A stretch of 64,000 nt of DNA from Corylus avellana (lineage: Eukaryota; Streptophyta; Magnoliopsida; Fagales; Betulaceae). A program made the translations under genes and the position numbers. The stretch spans positions 31,134,111 through 31,198,110 of the forward strand of contig NC_081542.1 of assembly GCF_901000735.1 (NCBI RefSeq), in the 5' to 3' direction. Positions 23,371 through 34,189 of the stretch are shown piece by piece (position 1 is the first letter of the stretch; the number at the start of each line of letters is the position of its first letter). Below the pieces are notes generated by a model that saw only the letters and a program-made list of their open reading frames with translations, was not told where the DNA came from and made no database searches.

Positions 23371-23717
23371 GAGCATTCCCAATGGAAGAGCTAAATGTTA
23401 CTTTTATCGAAAATAACTCTTCAAATGTTTAAAAAACCACCGACATTGGATTAGCCAAAAGAAAATGTAAAATAGATATTTGATTGGAAGAGCTAAAAAA
23501 AAAGCTAAATGTAGCAGCACTTTTCAATGGAGCTATTTTATTTTTCATTGTTTCTCTCACCTATTTTCTCTTTTTCCCAAATCTTTTCCTACTTTTTCTC
23601 TGCATGTTCTCTTTTTCCCAAAATTTTTCCAATTTTTCTTCTCACATATTCTCTTTTTCCCAAAACTTTTGAGAAGCGATTTTACATAAACATATAGCTC
23701 CTCCATTGGGAATGCTC
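23371..23717. mobile_element. MITE with GAGCATTCCCAATGG termini
   Basis: GAGCATTCCCAATGGA at 23371 is inverted as TCCATTGGGAATGCTC ending at 23717. Units 2 and 3 have an empty site here (AACTACTTAAGGG). The flanks TAC/TAA suggest a 3-bp target duplication as in PIF/Harbinger-type MITEs, with one base changed. The short open frames inside are by-products. Confidence 0.75.
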
Positions 23718-24198
23718 TAAGGGAAACTCTACTTATCTGGATAAGCAAAACAAGAAAGCAAACTCAAACCAACCCATCATCCTAAATCATTTAATCAACC
23801 AATTCCAAGGCAAATAAGTGGTTAATACTTCCATTTGATTATGTTTTCTTTTCACGTGTTGATTAATTCGTGGTTTGGATTGCACGTTACAATGGTAATT
23901 TTAAAAGTCACTATGTAGAACATTAGTTTACCAATTTCCAAAATATTAAGAAAAAATCATAAAGAAAATCAGTTGTTTTTTTAGATATATTTTTTTTTCA
24001 ATCATGGCTCATAATTAGGAAAAGAGAGAAGAAACAAATAATTCAAATATGATAAAGATTATTACAAAGAAACATTTCATAATTTCACTAAACTAACAAA
24101 TATTGCCACAAAACAACCGAATACAATTTCAGCTGAATTGTGCTAAAAACACCAATCACACAACTGTATTCTCTGCATGACGATTAAACTCCCTTTCC
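23718..24198. other. 3' flank of BBE-like gene 1
   Basis: AT-rich region downstream of the gene stop, conserved in units 2 and 3. These have an extra T-rich insert near 31361 and 38600. It should contain the 3' UTR; no single polyadenylation signal stands out. Confidence 0.4.
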
Positions 24199-25800
24199 CT
24201 ATGCCTTCTTAGGAAGAGTTGGGATGCTCTGCTGATTCCTGAAGAAATTGTCTGGATCAACAGCAGTCTTAACCTTCACCAACCTATCAAAGTTGGCATT
24301 GAAGTACTTTGCCCCATAAACCTGTCCTTCTGCATAGCTGTTCTTCCCTTGGTGATTGATGCCAATATCCAGGTCTCTGTAGTTCAGAAATGCACTTCTT
24401 GGATTCTTGGACACAAATGGAGTCAAGTAATCGTGAAGCTTCCTTATCTGGGTTGTGTAGTTCTTGTCTAACTCATATCCTGGTTCTTTCCAATTCACGG
24501 AGTACTGAATCTTGAACAAATTTCCGGCTCGGTGTGGAAATGGCGTCGCAGAAGCAGGGATTTGGCTCATTTTCCCACCATATGGATTGAAAACCAAACC
24601 TGTTTTCCCAAGCTCAATCATCCTCTTCCATATAAATTCCAACCCATCTTTGGAAATTGGTTGCTGCACATAATCTGACTTCCTCCTGGTGAAATCTGCC
24701 GTGTCGGGATGTCGGTCGAGCAGCCAATTGGGTGTTGTGTTGTTGTCCTTGATTCCCCACCAAAGAACAGAGCCAATCCAATCCTTTTCCAAGACATCTC
24801 CTTTCTTCACACCCAATTCAGGAAATTCCTTGTTCAGCAAGGTAATTAGTTGGTCGGCGTTTCCGAGAAACTGCGCGATGATTGTGATTCTGATGGTTTT
24901 CTCACCCTTCTTCGTTTTCGAGCTCGAAGGTTGAACGAGCATCCTCATGAAAAGGTTTTCGTCTATGGTGGGAGCCACATGCTGCCACTTGTAAACAATG
25001 TCGGTCGCGTTCTCTTCCAAGTACTTTTCCACCCGGAAAACCGTTACCTTTTCCGGCACCGGAACCAACGCAATTTTGTACGCAATTACGACTCCGAAGC
25101 TGGCTGCTCCTCCTCCTCTAATGGCCCAGAAAAGATCTTCCCCCATTGAATTCTTGTCGAGAATTTTACCGTTAGCATTGACTATCTTCGCGTCCAGAAC
25201 ATGATCCACCGTTAACCCATGTTTACGCAGCATGTTACCGTACCCGCCGCCGCCGAGGTGCCCGCCGACACCGACGGTGGGGCAAACGCCGCCGGGGAAG
25301 CCAAGTACTTTGCTTTTCTCCCAGATTCCATAATAAAGTTCTCCGAGCGTGGCGCCGGCTGAAACCCAAGCAGATTGTTCTTGAATGTTGACATCGATGG
25401 ACCGCAGATTGGACATGTCGAGCATGATAAACGGCACGTCGGAGATGTACGACACGCCTTCGTAGTCGTGGCCACCGCTTCGGATTTTGAGCTGCATTCC
25501 GATGTTCTTGGCGCAAATCACGGCGGCTTGGACGTGGGTTTCATCCGTTGGGGTTACAATGATGACGGGTTTCGGCGTGGAGGAGGTGTTGAAGCGGGCA
25601 TTTCTGATGTAGGCGCGCAGCACAGATGAGTAGGAAGGGTTGCCTTGAGCATAGACCAGCTTAGATACTTGGGCTGGCTGGTTGCTTAGCTTTGACAGGC
25701 ATTGAAGAAAGGTGTCATGGACTGAAACAGAGGCTGCCGATGAAGCAGAGATTTGAAGAAGAAGAAGAATAAACAGAGGAATCATGACAGCAAGATACAA
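24199..25800 (-). CDS. BBE-like FAD-linked oxidase, copy 1
   Basis: An intact intronless gene of 533 codons, the usual size for the family. Residues 1-22 form a hydrophobic signal peptide, so the enzyme is probably secreted to the wall or vacuole. The FAD-binding PCMH domain spans about 75-250, with His111 in RSGGHDYEG and Cys173 in GVCPTVGVGG, the two residues that bind FAD covalently in this family. The C-terminal BBE domain (about 470-530) has NYRDLDIG and FFRNQQSIPTLP. Tyr187, Lys430 and Gln432 match positions described for monolignol-oxidising BBE-like enzymes, so oxidation of an alcohol or sugar is more likely than alkaloid chemistry; substrate unknown. N-glycosylation sequons lie at 71, 264, 353 and 447. 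Compared with copies 2 and 3 it has Leu38, Lys251, Trp359, Ile431 and Lys438. Confidence 0.95.
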   Translation of the reverse strand: MYLAVMIPLFILLLLQISASSAASVSVHDTFLQCLSKLSNQPAQVSKLVYAQGNPSYSSVLRAYIRNARFNTSSTPKPVIIVTPTDETHVQAAVICAKNIGMQLKIRSGGHDYEGVSYISDVPFIMLDMSNLRSIDVNIQEQSAWVSAGATLGELYYGIWEKSKVLGFPGGVCPTVGVGGHLGGGGYGNMLRKHGLTVDHVLDAKIVNANGKILDKNSMGEDLFWAIRGGGAASFGVVIAYKIALVPVPEKVTVFRVEKYLEENATDIVYKWQHVAPTIDENLFMRMLVQPSSSKTKKGEKTIRITIIAQFLGNADQLITLLNKEFPELGVKKGDVLEKDWIGSVLWWGIKDNNTTPNWLLDRHPDTADFTRRKSDYVQQPISKDGLEFIWKRMIELGKTGLVFNPYGGKMSQIPASATPFPHRAGNLFKIQYSVNWKEPGYELDKNYTTQIRKLHDYLTPFVSKNPRSAFLNYRDLDIGINHQGKNSYAEGQVYGAKYFNANFDRLVKVKTAVDPDNFFRNQQSIPTLPKKA

Positions 25801-25863
25801 AAGGATTTATCAAGAGAGATGCCTTCCTCACTGCTGTGTTTTCAAGTTTGTTCTCTCCATGGG

Positions 25864-25873
25864 GTTTATATAG
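25864..25873 (-). promoter_or_regulatory. TATA box of BBE-like gene 1
   Basis: CTATATAAAC on the minus strand lies about 64 bp before the ATG. The same place in copies 2 and 3 reads CTTTATATAAAC. Confidence 0.65.
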
Positions 25874-26390
25874 AGACAATTGGTTTAGGTTCGGTTCGCT
25901 GTGCAGGCCATTAACTACGGAGAACGGCTATTTTTCTTACCCTTTTCGTTTCCTTTTTCTCTTTTTTTCGGAGAGAGTTTCTAGGGTACCAAACACCCCC
26001 AAGTTCTGACTATTTGAATGGTTTAGGGGACAAGGAAAGGAACCCCAGAGGTTATATGTTGGTCTTTCGGGAAGTCCGATCCTAACATTTTATTGGATAT
26101 TATGAAATCCGCTCCAAACCATCTCCTATTTATGGTCATAGATTTAAGGGTCGGAAATTGGTACAAGATCCCCTCCAATTCTCTACCGTTAGCAATTTAG
26201 GTAGATAATGTGAGAGATTTCATATACAAGTCACCTATCTGTATAAATAGTCACATAGTCTCAAAATTAGTTTGAACGAATGAATTTTATGTGAATTTTC
26301 TCACATTTTTTGTCCAATTTACTAACAATTCGGGCAAATAATTGATGTAATCCTCGAAGCTCCAAATTCACTAACTTAGATACTTGTAGC
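25874..26390. other. upstream region of BBE-like gene 1
   Basis: Promoter-proximal DNA, well conserved with units 2 and 3 but with small indels. No other gene is present. Confidence 0.4.
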
Positions 26391-27106
26391 TAGGGGTGGG
26401 CGAAAACCCGCCCGACCCGCAAAACCGATCCGCCCCGCCCTGAAAAAGCCGGATTTTAAGTTATTTTTCGCGGGTACGGGTGGTTTTTTCCCAAATCCGG
26501 GCGGGGCGGGTTACGGGTTATAACAGATTTTTCCCGGATACCTGACCCGACCCGACCCGCGTTAATCAAATAAAATTAAAAACCCTACCTTTCTCCAACC
26601 GCCTCCCCCTTGCCTCTTTTTTTTTTTTTTTCCTTCTCCTCTCTTCTCTCAGTCTCGCCTCTCTCTTTGCTGTCTCGCCTCTCTTCCTCTCTCTCATCTC
26701 TCTTCCTCTCCCTCGTACGACTCTTCTCTCATCTGCGCCGTTGCTCAACCTCTGCCGATCAAGGTTTTTTTCTTCTCTAGACCTCTTTCATGAATGGGGA
26801 TCCAAGAGATCTCTTCTTTCATTATCTTAATCTGAAGATGCTGGGTTAATCTCGGGGTTTAGCAACTTCTGATTGTTGGGTTGTTTGTTTAGAAGGAAAA
26901 TAGATGATAAATCTGCAGAAGAAATGAAAATGGAGGAGAAGAAAGAAACCCGCACAACCCGCCCAACCCGACCCGATCTACCCCAACCCCTGCGGATTTT
27001 GTTCCTTGTGCCAGACACCCGGGTTGAAATTTTCCAACCCGCAGGGTGCAGGTTCAGGTAGGAAAACTGCAGAAATTCGTGCCGAACCGACCCGTGCCCA
27101 CCCCTA
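26391..27106. mobile_element. non-autonomous hAT element, 716 bp, private to unit 1
   Basis: Ends TAGGGGTGGGC and GCCCACCCCTA are perfect 11-bp inverted repeats. The flanks are a perfect 8-bp duplication, CTTGTAGC (26383-26390 and 27107-27114). Units 2 and 3 keep the single empty site near 33796 and 41032. Subterminal ACCCGCCCGACCCG-type repeats occur at both ends. The purine/pyrimidine-rich open frames inside are not convincing genes. It lies about 590 bp upstream of gene 1. Confidence 0.92.
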
Positions 27107-27114
27107 CTTGTAGC

Positions 27115-27331
27115 CCTACACCGCTGCCCTTCTAAAAATAACTCAAGTTTTTGCTGTCATATATCTTAGTGATAAATTTAACAACTACATGGAATTCAAA
27201 ATTGTCCACATAAAGGAGGCATTCATTCTTGAAAAACTAAAGAGAAATGCTATGAGTACTAAATCATTTATGAAAAAATGGGTATCAAAATGATGTGAAG
27301 CTTATTCATTGGAGATGGTAAAAACAATTAA
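27115..27331. other. distal upstream flank and unit 1/unit 2 junction
   Basis: It follows units 2 and 3 as far as GGTAAAAACAATTA, then jumps into the start of unit 2. The breakpoint lies in low-complexity A/T. Confidence 0.5.
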
Positions 27332-27386
27332 TAAAATATATATATATATAATAAGTCCCTGAATCAACCCTCCAAAATTTATAACT

Positions 27387-27968
27387 CCTTCAGTTTTTTT
27401 TTTTTTTTTTTTTATTGAAAATTTACTCATTGGGTCAATTGAAATAACAATAAAATCCTTGCCGTCAAAATTTTTAACAGCCATTAGGGCCACTCAAAAC
27501 ACACCATTTTACCTGATTAAAATATTAATCTTTTATAAATTTAATTTTAAAAATTAAATCTAAAAATTTTAAAAAAAAATTAAAAAAATTGAAGGGTGGC
27601 CAGGGGTGGTGCTGCCACCCCTAGCCAACACCCAACCCCTTTGGGGTGGCCTGCGGGACATCCCAAACCGCCCATGGGGTGGCTCGAGCCACCCAATGGG
27701 TGGTGTGAAGTGGTTCGTGGCCCCCCTCCACCCATGGGGTGGCCCCAGGCCACTCCTCCACCCATGGGGTGGCTGGCGGCCATCCCATTGGGGGTTTGCG
27801 GGCCACCCCATAGGGGTTGGGGGGTGATCCTTCAATTTTTTTTATTTTCTTTGTTATTTTTTAGATTTAATTTTTTAAATTAAATTAATAAAAAAAATTA
27901 ATATTTTAATCAGGTAAAATAATGCGTTTTGAGTGTCCTTAACGGCTGTTAAAAAATTTAACTGAAGC
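27387..27968. mobile_element. MITE with GC-rich core (unit 2)
   Basis: Terminal inverted repeats: CCTTCAGTT and TTTTTAACAGCC on the left pair with GGCTGTTAAAAA and AACTGAAG on the right, with CACTCAAAAC and CAGGTAAAAT inside. The core (27594-27835) is made of GGGGTGGC/GCCACCCC blocks that look coding in five frames but are simple repeats. Unit 1 does not have it on its left side. Confidence 0.7.
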
Positions 27969-28334
27969 ACTTGAATCACATATTGGTGGAATGGTGGGCT
28001 GCAATGCATCATATCATCAACTCAGTGGACAATCAATTCTAGACAAATAATTCAGTGGTGGGAAACTACAAACCATTAACGCGTGAATAATGTTACTGTT
28101 AAAACATCTCTATTTATGCATGAATATGGATGTGTAAACAGTAATACTATTCACATGTCCTTATTCATGCGTGAATTGGGACGTTTGATCAGTAAAGCTC
28201 AAATTAGTAACGTTTTTCAAAGACATCCATATTTCAAACGTTATTAATTAGGCTTTTTTTTATAGTGAATTACATCAAATATTGTAGAGTACGAAGAGAT
28301 TAAATTAATTTAAAGAAAAAAAGAAAGAAAATTG

Positions 28335-28735
28335 AAACTTCACTTAAGACTCCCTGAAAACTATCATGCATTTTGAAAATACCCCCATAAATTTCAAAAA
28401 ATCTCAATTTCACTTTTGAACTTTCAATTTAATGCAATGTATCCACTTTTTCGAGTATAAAATTATTAAAAGTGATAAAATGACTTTTATTCTCCTAATT
28501 TTTTTTTATAAAATTCCAAATTTACCCTTAATTTTCAAATTAAAAAATCATATGTGATGGGTAATTTGGTCTTTTTAGTAATTTCCGTTAGGGGTTAATA
28601 GTTGAATTTGACGGAGGGGGTAAATTGAATCAAATTGAAAGTTTATGAGGTTAAATTGAGAGCTTTTAAAATTTAGTGGGGTCTTCGCAAAATGCGTGGT
28701 AGTTTAGAGGTTTAAAGTGAAATTTCTAAAAAGAA
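28335..28735. mobile_element. family F fold-back MITE (unit 2)
   Basis: AAAATCTCAATTTCACTTTT and GAACTTTCAATTTAATGCAA are inverted near 28640-28680 (TTAAATTGAGAGCTTTTAAA). It is the same family as 15685-16108. Confidence 0.55.
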
Positions 28736-28806
28736 AAAACAAAAGGAATAAGTAAAAAAAAAATGAGAAAAAGAGAGGGTAAGGAGAAAACGAAGAAGAA
28801 AAATAT

Positions 28807-29975
28807 TGTAGAGCAATAACATTACTATGTTATTGAAAGATTAATAGGATCGAGTTCTACTTCTAATAGCCAAATAAACAAAGCATGGAACTAAGCCATA
28901 TAACAAAAATTAAAAGAACACCACAAACACAACAAAAAGTTTGTTTACGAAGTGTAAAACCATTTGAACTCATTAAATATAAAAACTACTCTAGGGCAGC
29001 AAATCCGGGAAATCACTGTATGAAGATTCAGAGTTACAGATTAGACAATACTCACAACCTTGAGGACTTCTAAACTTAGTAAGAACAACAAACTTTCCAG
29101 CTTGTCTCCATCCTAACCAACTTCACGAAGTGCATTTCCTCATCTACCCTTGGGTAAACTTCTTTCTTCAAGTAACCAATGCAACAATATTCTTGTAGGT
29201 AAATGAACAGGCAACACGCCAAACAAGAACAAAGGACAGCCCAAAACTTTATCACGTCCTTTCTTGAATAAATAACTCTCGACGAGACACAACGCTCGTA
29301 GAGAACTATTGAGACTTTCATAGATAAAATATTTTCCAAAAAGTCTACAGTGAACAGTAACAGGAAAATCCTTTTATAGGAAAAGCTTTTTACTCTTCCT
29401 GTCCTAACGGGATACATTTCTCATTAAGACGGGGTGAACAAAATCATAGATCTGAGAATTCCACACCCTAACGAGAAAGCAGTTTTGTTATGATGAGAAG
29501 AACAAATGTCACCTATTTGTCACATGCCCCGTCCTGATGACAGGGAGCCCAACATTGGTCCCATTTTATGTCCCGACCTGACAAGGAAACAGTAGCTTCA
29601 GCTTTAATCCTGGTACATCCCGGTCCTAATGCAACTCCTGACGAGAAAACAGTAACTTCCCGTTACATGTCCCATCTTGACGCAATTCTTGATGAGAAGA
29701 CAGTAACTCTCCCCTTTACATATCTCGTCCCGACAGCACTACTGACAAGGAAACAGTAACTCCTTGCTACATGTCTTGTCCTGACGGACCTCCTAGCAAG
29801 GAAACAATAGGCTCTTCACACAATTCTGCTACATGTCCCGTTCTAACGGGGTTCGTGAAGGGAAAACAGAAAGTTCTTCAACAACACTTGAAAGCCTAAG
29901 TGCTATTCCCCAAATTTTTAAACAAAATAGAAATATAAGAAATATCATTGAATAAGGCTAAACTAAAACCTAACA
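28807..29975 (-). mobile_element. copia-type LTR (unit 2)
   Basis: This is the counterpart of 20577-21788, with the same TGTTAGG start and TGCTCTACA end on the minus strand. It is shorter (1169 bp) because the minisatellite has fewer or altered units. The TATA is CCTATAAAAGG at about 29371. Confidence 0.7.
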
Positions 29976-31607
29976 ATTTGCCCATTTAGCCATTCAATGA
30001 CAAAACCCTAAACAAGGTTTAAAACTTTATACAAACAACAAAACCAACTAAACACACGAACACACCATGTGCAACCCTTCCAGACCAAAGTGCTAAGTCA
30101 TGGAACACTCCACCAAATGACCATCATTGCACTAATCCAAAAACAATCAAGACCACACACTATCCTAATTCTGAAACATTTCACACAAAATGCATTATTG
30201 CACCATATTCAATACTTCAATGAAAACAAAGCAAAACTAGGCATCCATAATTTGCATAAATTTAAACCATTGCTTAGGAATGAAACTCATTGTTCATTTT
30301 CTCTCTATAAATAGAGAGCACTCGTATCTACTCAATCATCCGATAAAAAAAGAAAGATTAAATATTAATAGAGAGCAAAAGCAAGTGCGAGACTAACAGA
30401 AGAGGAGGCCAATAGCCAAATCCTCTCGACACTTGAGCAATACATGACAAACCCCACATATGCTCTAACAGAGCGAAACATGGAGTCATCTGGATAGGAC
30501 TCGACTAGCGAATATTATTGGAGCAGCTGAAGTAAGAAGTCCCCAAGTAAGTGAATTTATTGGGGCGGTCACCTTAATTAAACCCTTTTGGTCTTTCCTA
30601 AATGACACATCCTCAATTCCTGCCCCCCTCCCCCCAACTCATTGAAGCAAAATTGGAAATAAATAAGGAAAGAAATTTTAATTTTTTTTTCTTTGTAATA
30701 ATAAAAAAATTTATTTGTTAACGTGAAAAAAAAAAAGAAAAAAAAGGGTCACCAAACGGGCCAGGCCTATTTCCACCACTGTGTACTAAGCTTTAAAACT
30801 CGTATACATCAGCCAATAGCTTAAAGAGCCTTAAACCATACAGTTGTCTCGAATCTAAGTCGAATCAAGGTTAATGGTTTCTCTTGTCAAATCCTGTCAG
30901 CACTAGCTAAATTTTTCCTACAGTTTCTGAGCAACTTCCTTCATAAAAGAAGTATTTTAAGAGTACAGCATATTTAGTAGGCCCACAAAGCTATATTTTT
31001 GATGAGTTAATTTGGTGAAAAGTGTCAAAACTCAAAAGGAACTTCTCACCAATTTGGTGAAAAAAATTTATAACCACCAGAAGCCTTAACTACTTAAGGG
31101 AAAGTCTAGTTAGCAGGATAAGCAAAACAAGAAAGCAAACTCAAACAAACCCATCATCCTAAATCCTCTAATCATCCAATTCCAAGGCAAATAAGTGGTT
31201 TATACTTCCATTTGATTATGTTTTATTTTCACGTGTTGATTTATTCGTGGTTTGGATTGCACGTTACAACGGTAATTTTAAAAGTAACTATGTAGAACAT
31301 TAGTTTACCAATTTCCAAAATATTAAGAAAAAATCATAAAGAAAATCAGTTGTTTTTTACCCTTTTTTTTTTTTTTTTTTTTTGGTTTTTTTTTGTTTGG
31401 TTTTTTTCAATCATGGCTCATAATTAGGAAAAGAGTGAAGAAACAAATAATTCAAATATGATAAAGATTATTACAAAGAAACATTTCATAATTTCACTAA
31501 ACTAACAAATATTGCCACAAAACAACCGAATACAATTTCAGCTGAATTGTGCTAAAAACACCAATCACACAACAATATTCTCTGCATGACGATTAAACTC
31601 CCCTTCC
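29976..31607. other. copia internal remnant and 3' flank of BBE-like gene 2
   Basis: 29976-30430 matches the copia 3' internal fragment of unit 1. About 30440-30760 is found only in units 2 and 3 and contains C-rich CTGCCCCCCTCCCCCC and an A tract. From about 30765 it rejoins the unit 1 alignment. No gene is present. Confidence 0.45.
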
Positions 31608-33209
31608 CTATGCCTTCTTAGGAAGAGTTGGGATGCTCTGCTGATTCCTGAAGAAATTGTCTGGATCAACAGCAGTCTTAACCTTCACCAACCTATCAAA
31701 GTTGGCATTGAAGTACTTTGCCCCATAAACCTGTCCTTCTGCATAGCTGTTCTTCCCTTGGTGATTGATGCCAATATCCAGGTCTCTGTAGTTCAGAAAT
31801 GCACTTCTTGGATTCTTGGACACAAATGGAGTCAAGTAATCGTGAAGCTTCCTTATCTGGGTTGTGTAGTTCTTGTCTAACTCATATCCTGGTTCTTCCC
31901 AATTCACGGAGTACTGAACCTTGAACAAATTTCCGGCTCGGTGTGGAAATGGCGTCGCAGAAGCAGGGATTTGGCTCATTTTCCCACCATATGGATTGAA
32001 AACCAAGCCTGTTTTCCCAAGCTCAATCATCCTCTTCCATATAAATTCCAACCCATCTTTGGAAATTGGTTGCTGCACATAATCTGACTTCCTCCTCGTG
32101 AAATCTGCCGTGTCGGGATGTCGGTCGAGCAGCGAATTGGGTGTTGTGTTGTTGTCCTTGATTCCCCACCAAAGAACAGAGCCAATCCAATCTTTTTCCA
32201 AGACATCTCCTTTCTTCACACCCAATTCAGGAAATTCCTTGTTCAGCAAGGTAATTAGTTGGTCGGCGTTTCCGAGAAACTGCGCGATGATTGTGATTCT
32301 GATGGTTTTCTCACCCTTCTTCGTTTTCGAGCTCGAAGGTTGAACGAGCATCCTCATGAAAAGGTTTTCGTCTATGGTGGGAGCCACATGCTGCCACTTG
32401 TAAACAATGTCGGTCGCGTTCTCTTCCAAGTACTTTTCCACCCGGAAAACCGTTACCGTTTCCGGCACCGGAACCAACGCAATTTTGTACGCAATTACGA
32501 CTCCGAAGCTGGCTGCTCCTCCTCCTCTAATGGCCCAGAAAAGATCTTCCCCCATTGAATTCTTGTCGAGAATTTTACCGTTAGCATTGACTATCTTCGC
32601 GTCCAGAACATGATCCACCGTTAACCCATGTTTACGCAACATGTTACCGTACCCGCCGCCGCCGAGGTGCCCGCCGACACCGACGGTGGGGCAAACGCCG
32701 CCGGGGAAGCCAAGTACTTTGCTTTTCTCCCAGATTCCATAATAAAGTTCTCCGAGCGTGGCGCCGGCTGAAACCCAAGCAGATTGTTCTTGAATGTTGA
32801 CATCGATGGACCGCAGATTGGACATGTCGAGCATGATAAACGGCACGTCGGAAATGTACGACACGCCTTCGTAGTCGTGGCCACCGCTTCGGATTTTGAG
32901 CTGCATTCCGATGTTCTTGGCGCAAATCACGGCGGCTTGGACGTGGGTTTCATCCGTTGGGGTTACAATGATGACGGGTTTCGGCGTGGAGGAGGTGTTG
33001 AAGCGGGCATTTCTGATGTAGGCGCGCAGCACAGATGAGTAGGAAGGGTTGCCTTGAGCATAGACTAGCTTAGATACTTGGGCTGGCTGGTTGCTTTGCT
33101 TTGACAGGCATTGAAGAAAGGTGTCATGGACTGAAACAGAGGCTGCCGATGAAGCAGAGATTTGAAGAAGAAGAAGAATAAACAGAGGAATCATGACAGC
33201 AAGATACAA
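31608..33209 (-). CDS. BBE-like FAD-linked oxidase, copy 2
   Basis: 533 codons, intact, intronless, with no frame breaks. The protein is identical to copy 3, and I found only two synonymous base differences between them (an Ile and a Leu codon at about 32853 and 32638). It differs from copy 1 at Gln38, Thr251, Ser359, Val431 and Glu438. Covalent FAD residues His111 and Cys173, active-site candidates Tyr187, Lys430 and Gln432, the signal peptide and the glycosylation sequons are all kept. Val431 lies between the two active-site candidates, so a mild kinetic difference from copy 1 is possible. Whether this gene is distinct from copy 3 depends on the assembly gap at 34476-34575. Confidence 0.95.
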   Translation of the reverse strand: MYLAVMIPLFILLLLQISASSAASVSVHDTFLQCLSKQSNQPAQVSKLVYAQGNPSYSSVLRAYIRNARFNTSSTPKPVIIVTPTDETHVQAAVICAKNIGMQLKIRSGGHDYEGVSYISDVPFIMLDMSNLRSIDVNIQEQSAWVSAGATLGELYYGIWEKSKVLGFPGGVCPTVGVGGHLGGGGYGNMLRKHGLTVDHVLDAKIVNANGKILDKNSMGEDLFWAIRGGGAASFGVVIAYKIALVPVPETVTVFRVEKYLEENATDIVYKWQHVAPTIDENLFMRMLVQPSSSKTKKGEKTIRITIIAQFLGNADQLITLLNKEFPELGVKKGDVLEKDWIGSVLWWGIKDNNTTPNSLLDRHPDTADFTRRKSDYVQQPISKDGLEFIWKRMIELGKTGLVFNPYGGKMSQIPASATPFPHRAGNLFKVQYSVNWEEPGYELDKNYTTQIRKLHDYLTPFVSKNPRSAFLNYRDLDIGINHQGKNSYAEGQVYGAKYFNANFDRLVKVKTAVDPDNFFRNQQSIPTLPKKA

Positions 33210-33272
33210 AAGGATTTATCAAGAGAGGTGCTTTTCTCACTGCTGTGTTTTCAAGTTTGTTCTCTCCATGGG

Positions 33273-33284
33273 GTTTATATAAAG
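33273..33284 (-). promoter_or_regulatory. TATA box of BBE-like gene 2
   Basis: CTTTATATAAAC on the minus strand, about 64 bp upstream of the ATG. Confidence 0.65.
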
Positions 33285-34181
33285 ACAATTGGTTTAGGTT
33301 CGGTTCGGTGTGCAGGCCATTAACTACGGAGAACGGCTATTTTTCTTACCCTTTTCGTGTCCTTTTTCTTTTTTTGGGAGAGTTTTTCTTGGGTACCAAA
33401 CACCCCAAGTTTTGACTAGTTCAATGGTTATTTAGGGGACAAGGAAAGGAACGCAGAGGTTATCTCAATGTTGGTCGTTCGGGAAGTCCTAACATTTTAT
33501 TGGATATTATGAAACCCGCTCCAGACCATCCCCTGATTCCCCTGTTTATTGTCAAAGATTTAGGGGTCGGAAATTGGGACAAGATCCGCTCCAATTCTCT
33601 ACCGTTAGCAATTTAGGTAAATAACGTGAGAGGTTTCTTATACAAGTCAATTATCCGTATAAGTAGTCACACAATCCCAAAATTTGTTTGAATAAATGAA
33701 TTTTATATGGATTTTCTCACATTCTTTGTCTAATTTACTAACAATTTGGGCAAATAATTGCGGTAATCCTCGAAGCTCCAAATTCACTCAATTAACTTGT
33801 AGCCCTACACCGCTGCCCTTCTGAAAATAACTCAAGGTTTCGCTGTCATCTTAGTGATAAATTTAACAACTACTTGGAATTCGAAATTTTCCACATCAAG
33901 GAGGCATTCATTCTTGAAAATCTAAAGATAATGCTAGAGTATTAAATTATTTATCAAAAAATAACTACTAAAATAATGTAGAACTTATTCATCGAAAATG
34001 GTAAAAACAATTATGAAAAAAAAAATACAAATATCAATGAATAAGCTCCTTATCATATTGATATACACCTTTTAGTTTAGTACTCATAAAAGGTTTAGTA
34101 CTCAAACATTTCTCTTTGTTTTTTAATTTTGTTTGCTCGTATTGCCTCCTATTGAGGATAAAGTATTGCCTCCTATTGAGG
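33285..34181. other. upstream region of BBE-like gene 2
   Basis: Conserved flank with no other gene. Near the hAT insertion a 24-bp piece (TATTGCCTCCTATTGAGGAT plus AAAG) is doubled at about 34140-34187, but single in unit 3. Confidence 0.4.
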
Positions 34182-34189
34182 ATAAAGAC

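Larger units (their letters stand above)
18052..27331. repeat. tandem unit 1 of the BBE-like gene array
   Basis: From CACTTGAATCACATATTGG onward this unit aligns with units 2 and 3: CACTA end, family F MITE, copia LTR, BBE-like gene and upstream flank. It is longer because of insertions absent from the other units (18221-20010, about 22328-23100, 23371-23717 and 26391-27106). It lacks the segment found at about 30440-30760 in unit 2. It ends in low-complexity sequence near 27331. Confidence 0.85.

Noticed and set aside
25212..25629. Several open frames on both strands within BBE-like gene 1 (and the matching places in copies 2 and 3)
   Set aside because: GC-rich gene sequence produces open shadow frames. 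They change randomly between copies, while the main frame is conserved.
27569..27883. Five overlapping open frames with Pro/Gly/Trp/His-rich products (also at 34813-35127)
   Set aside because: They come from GGGGTGGC/GCCACCCC repeats in a MITE core and are open in almost all frames.
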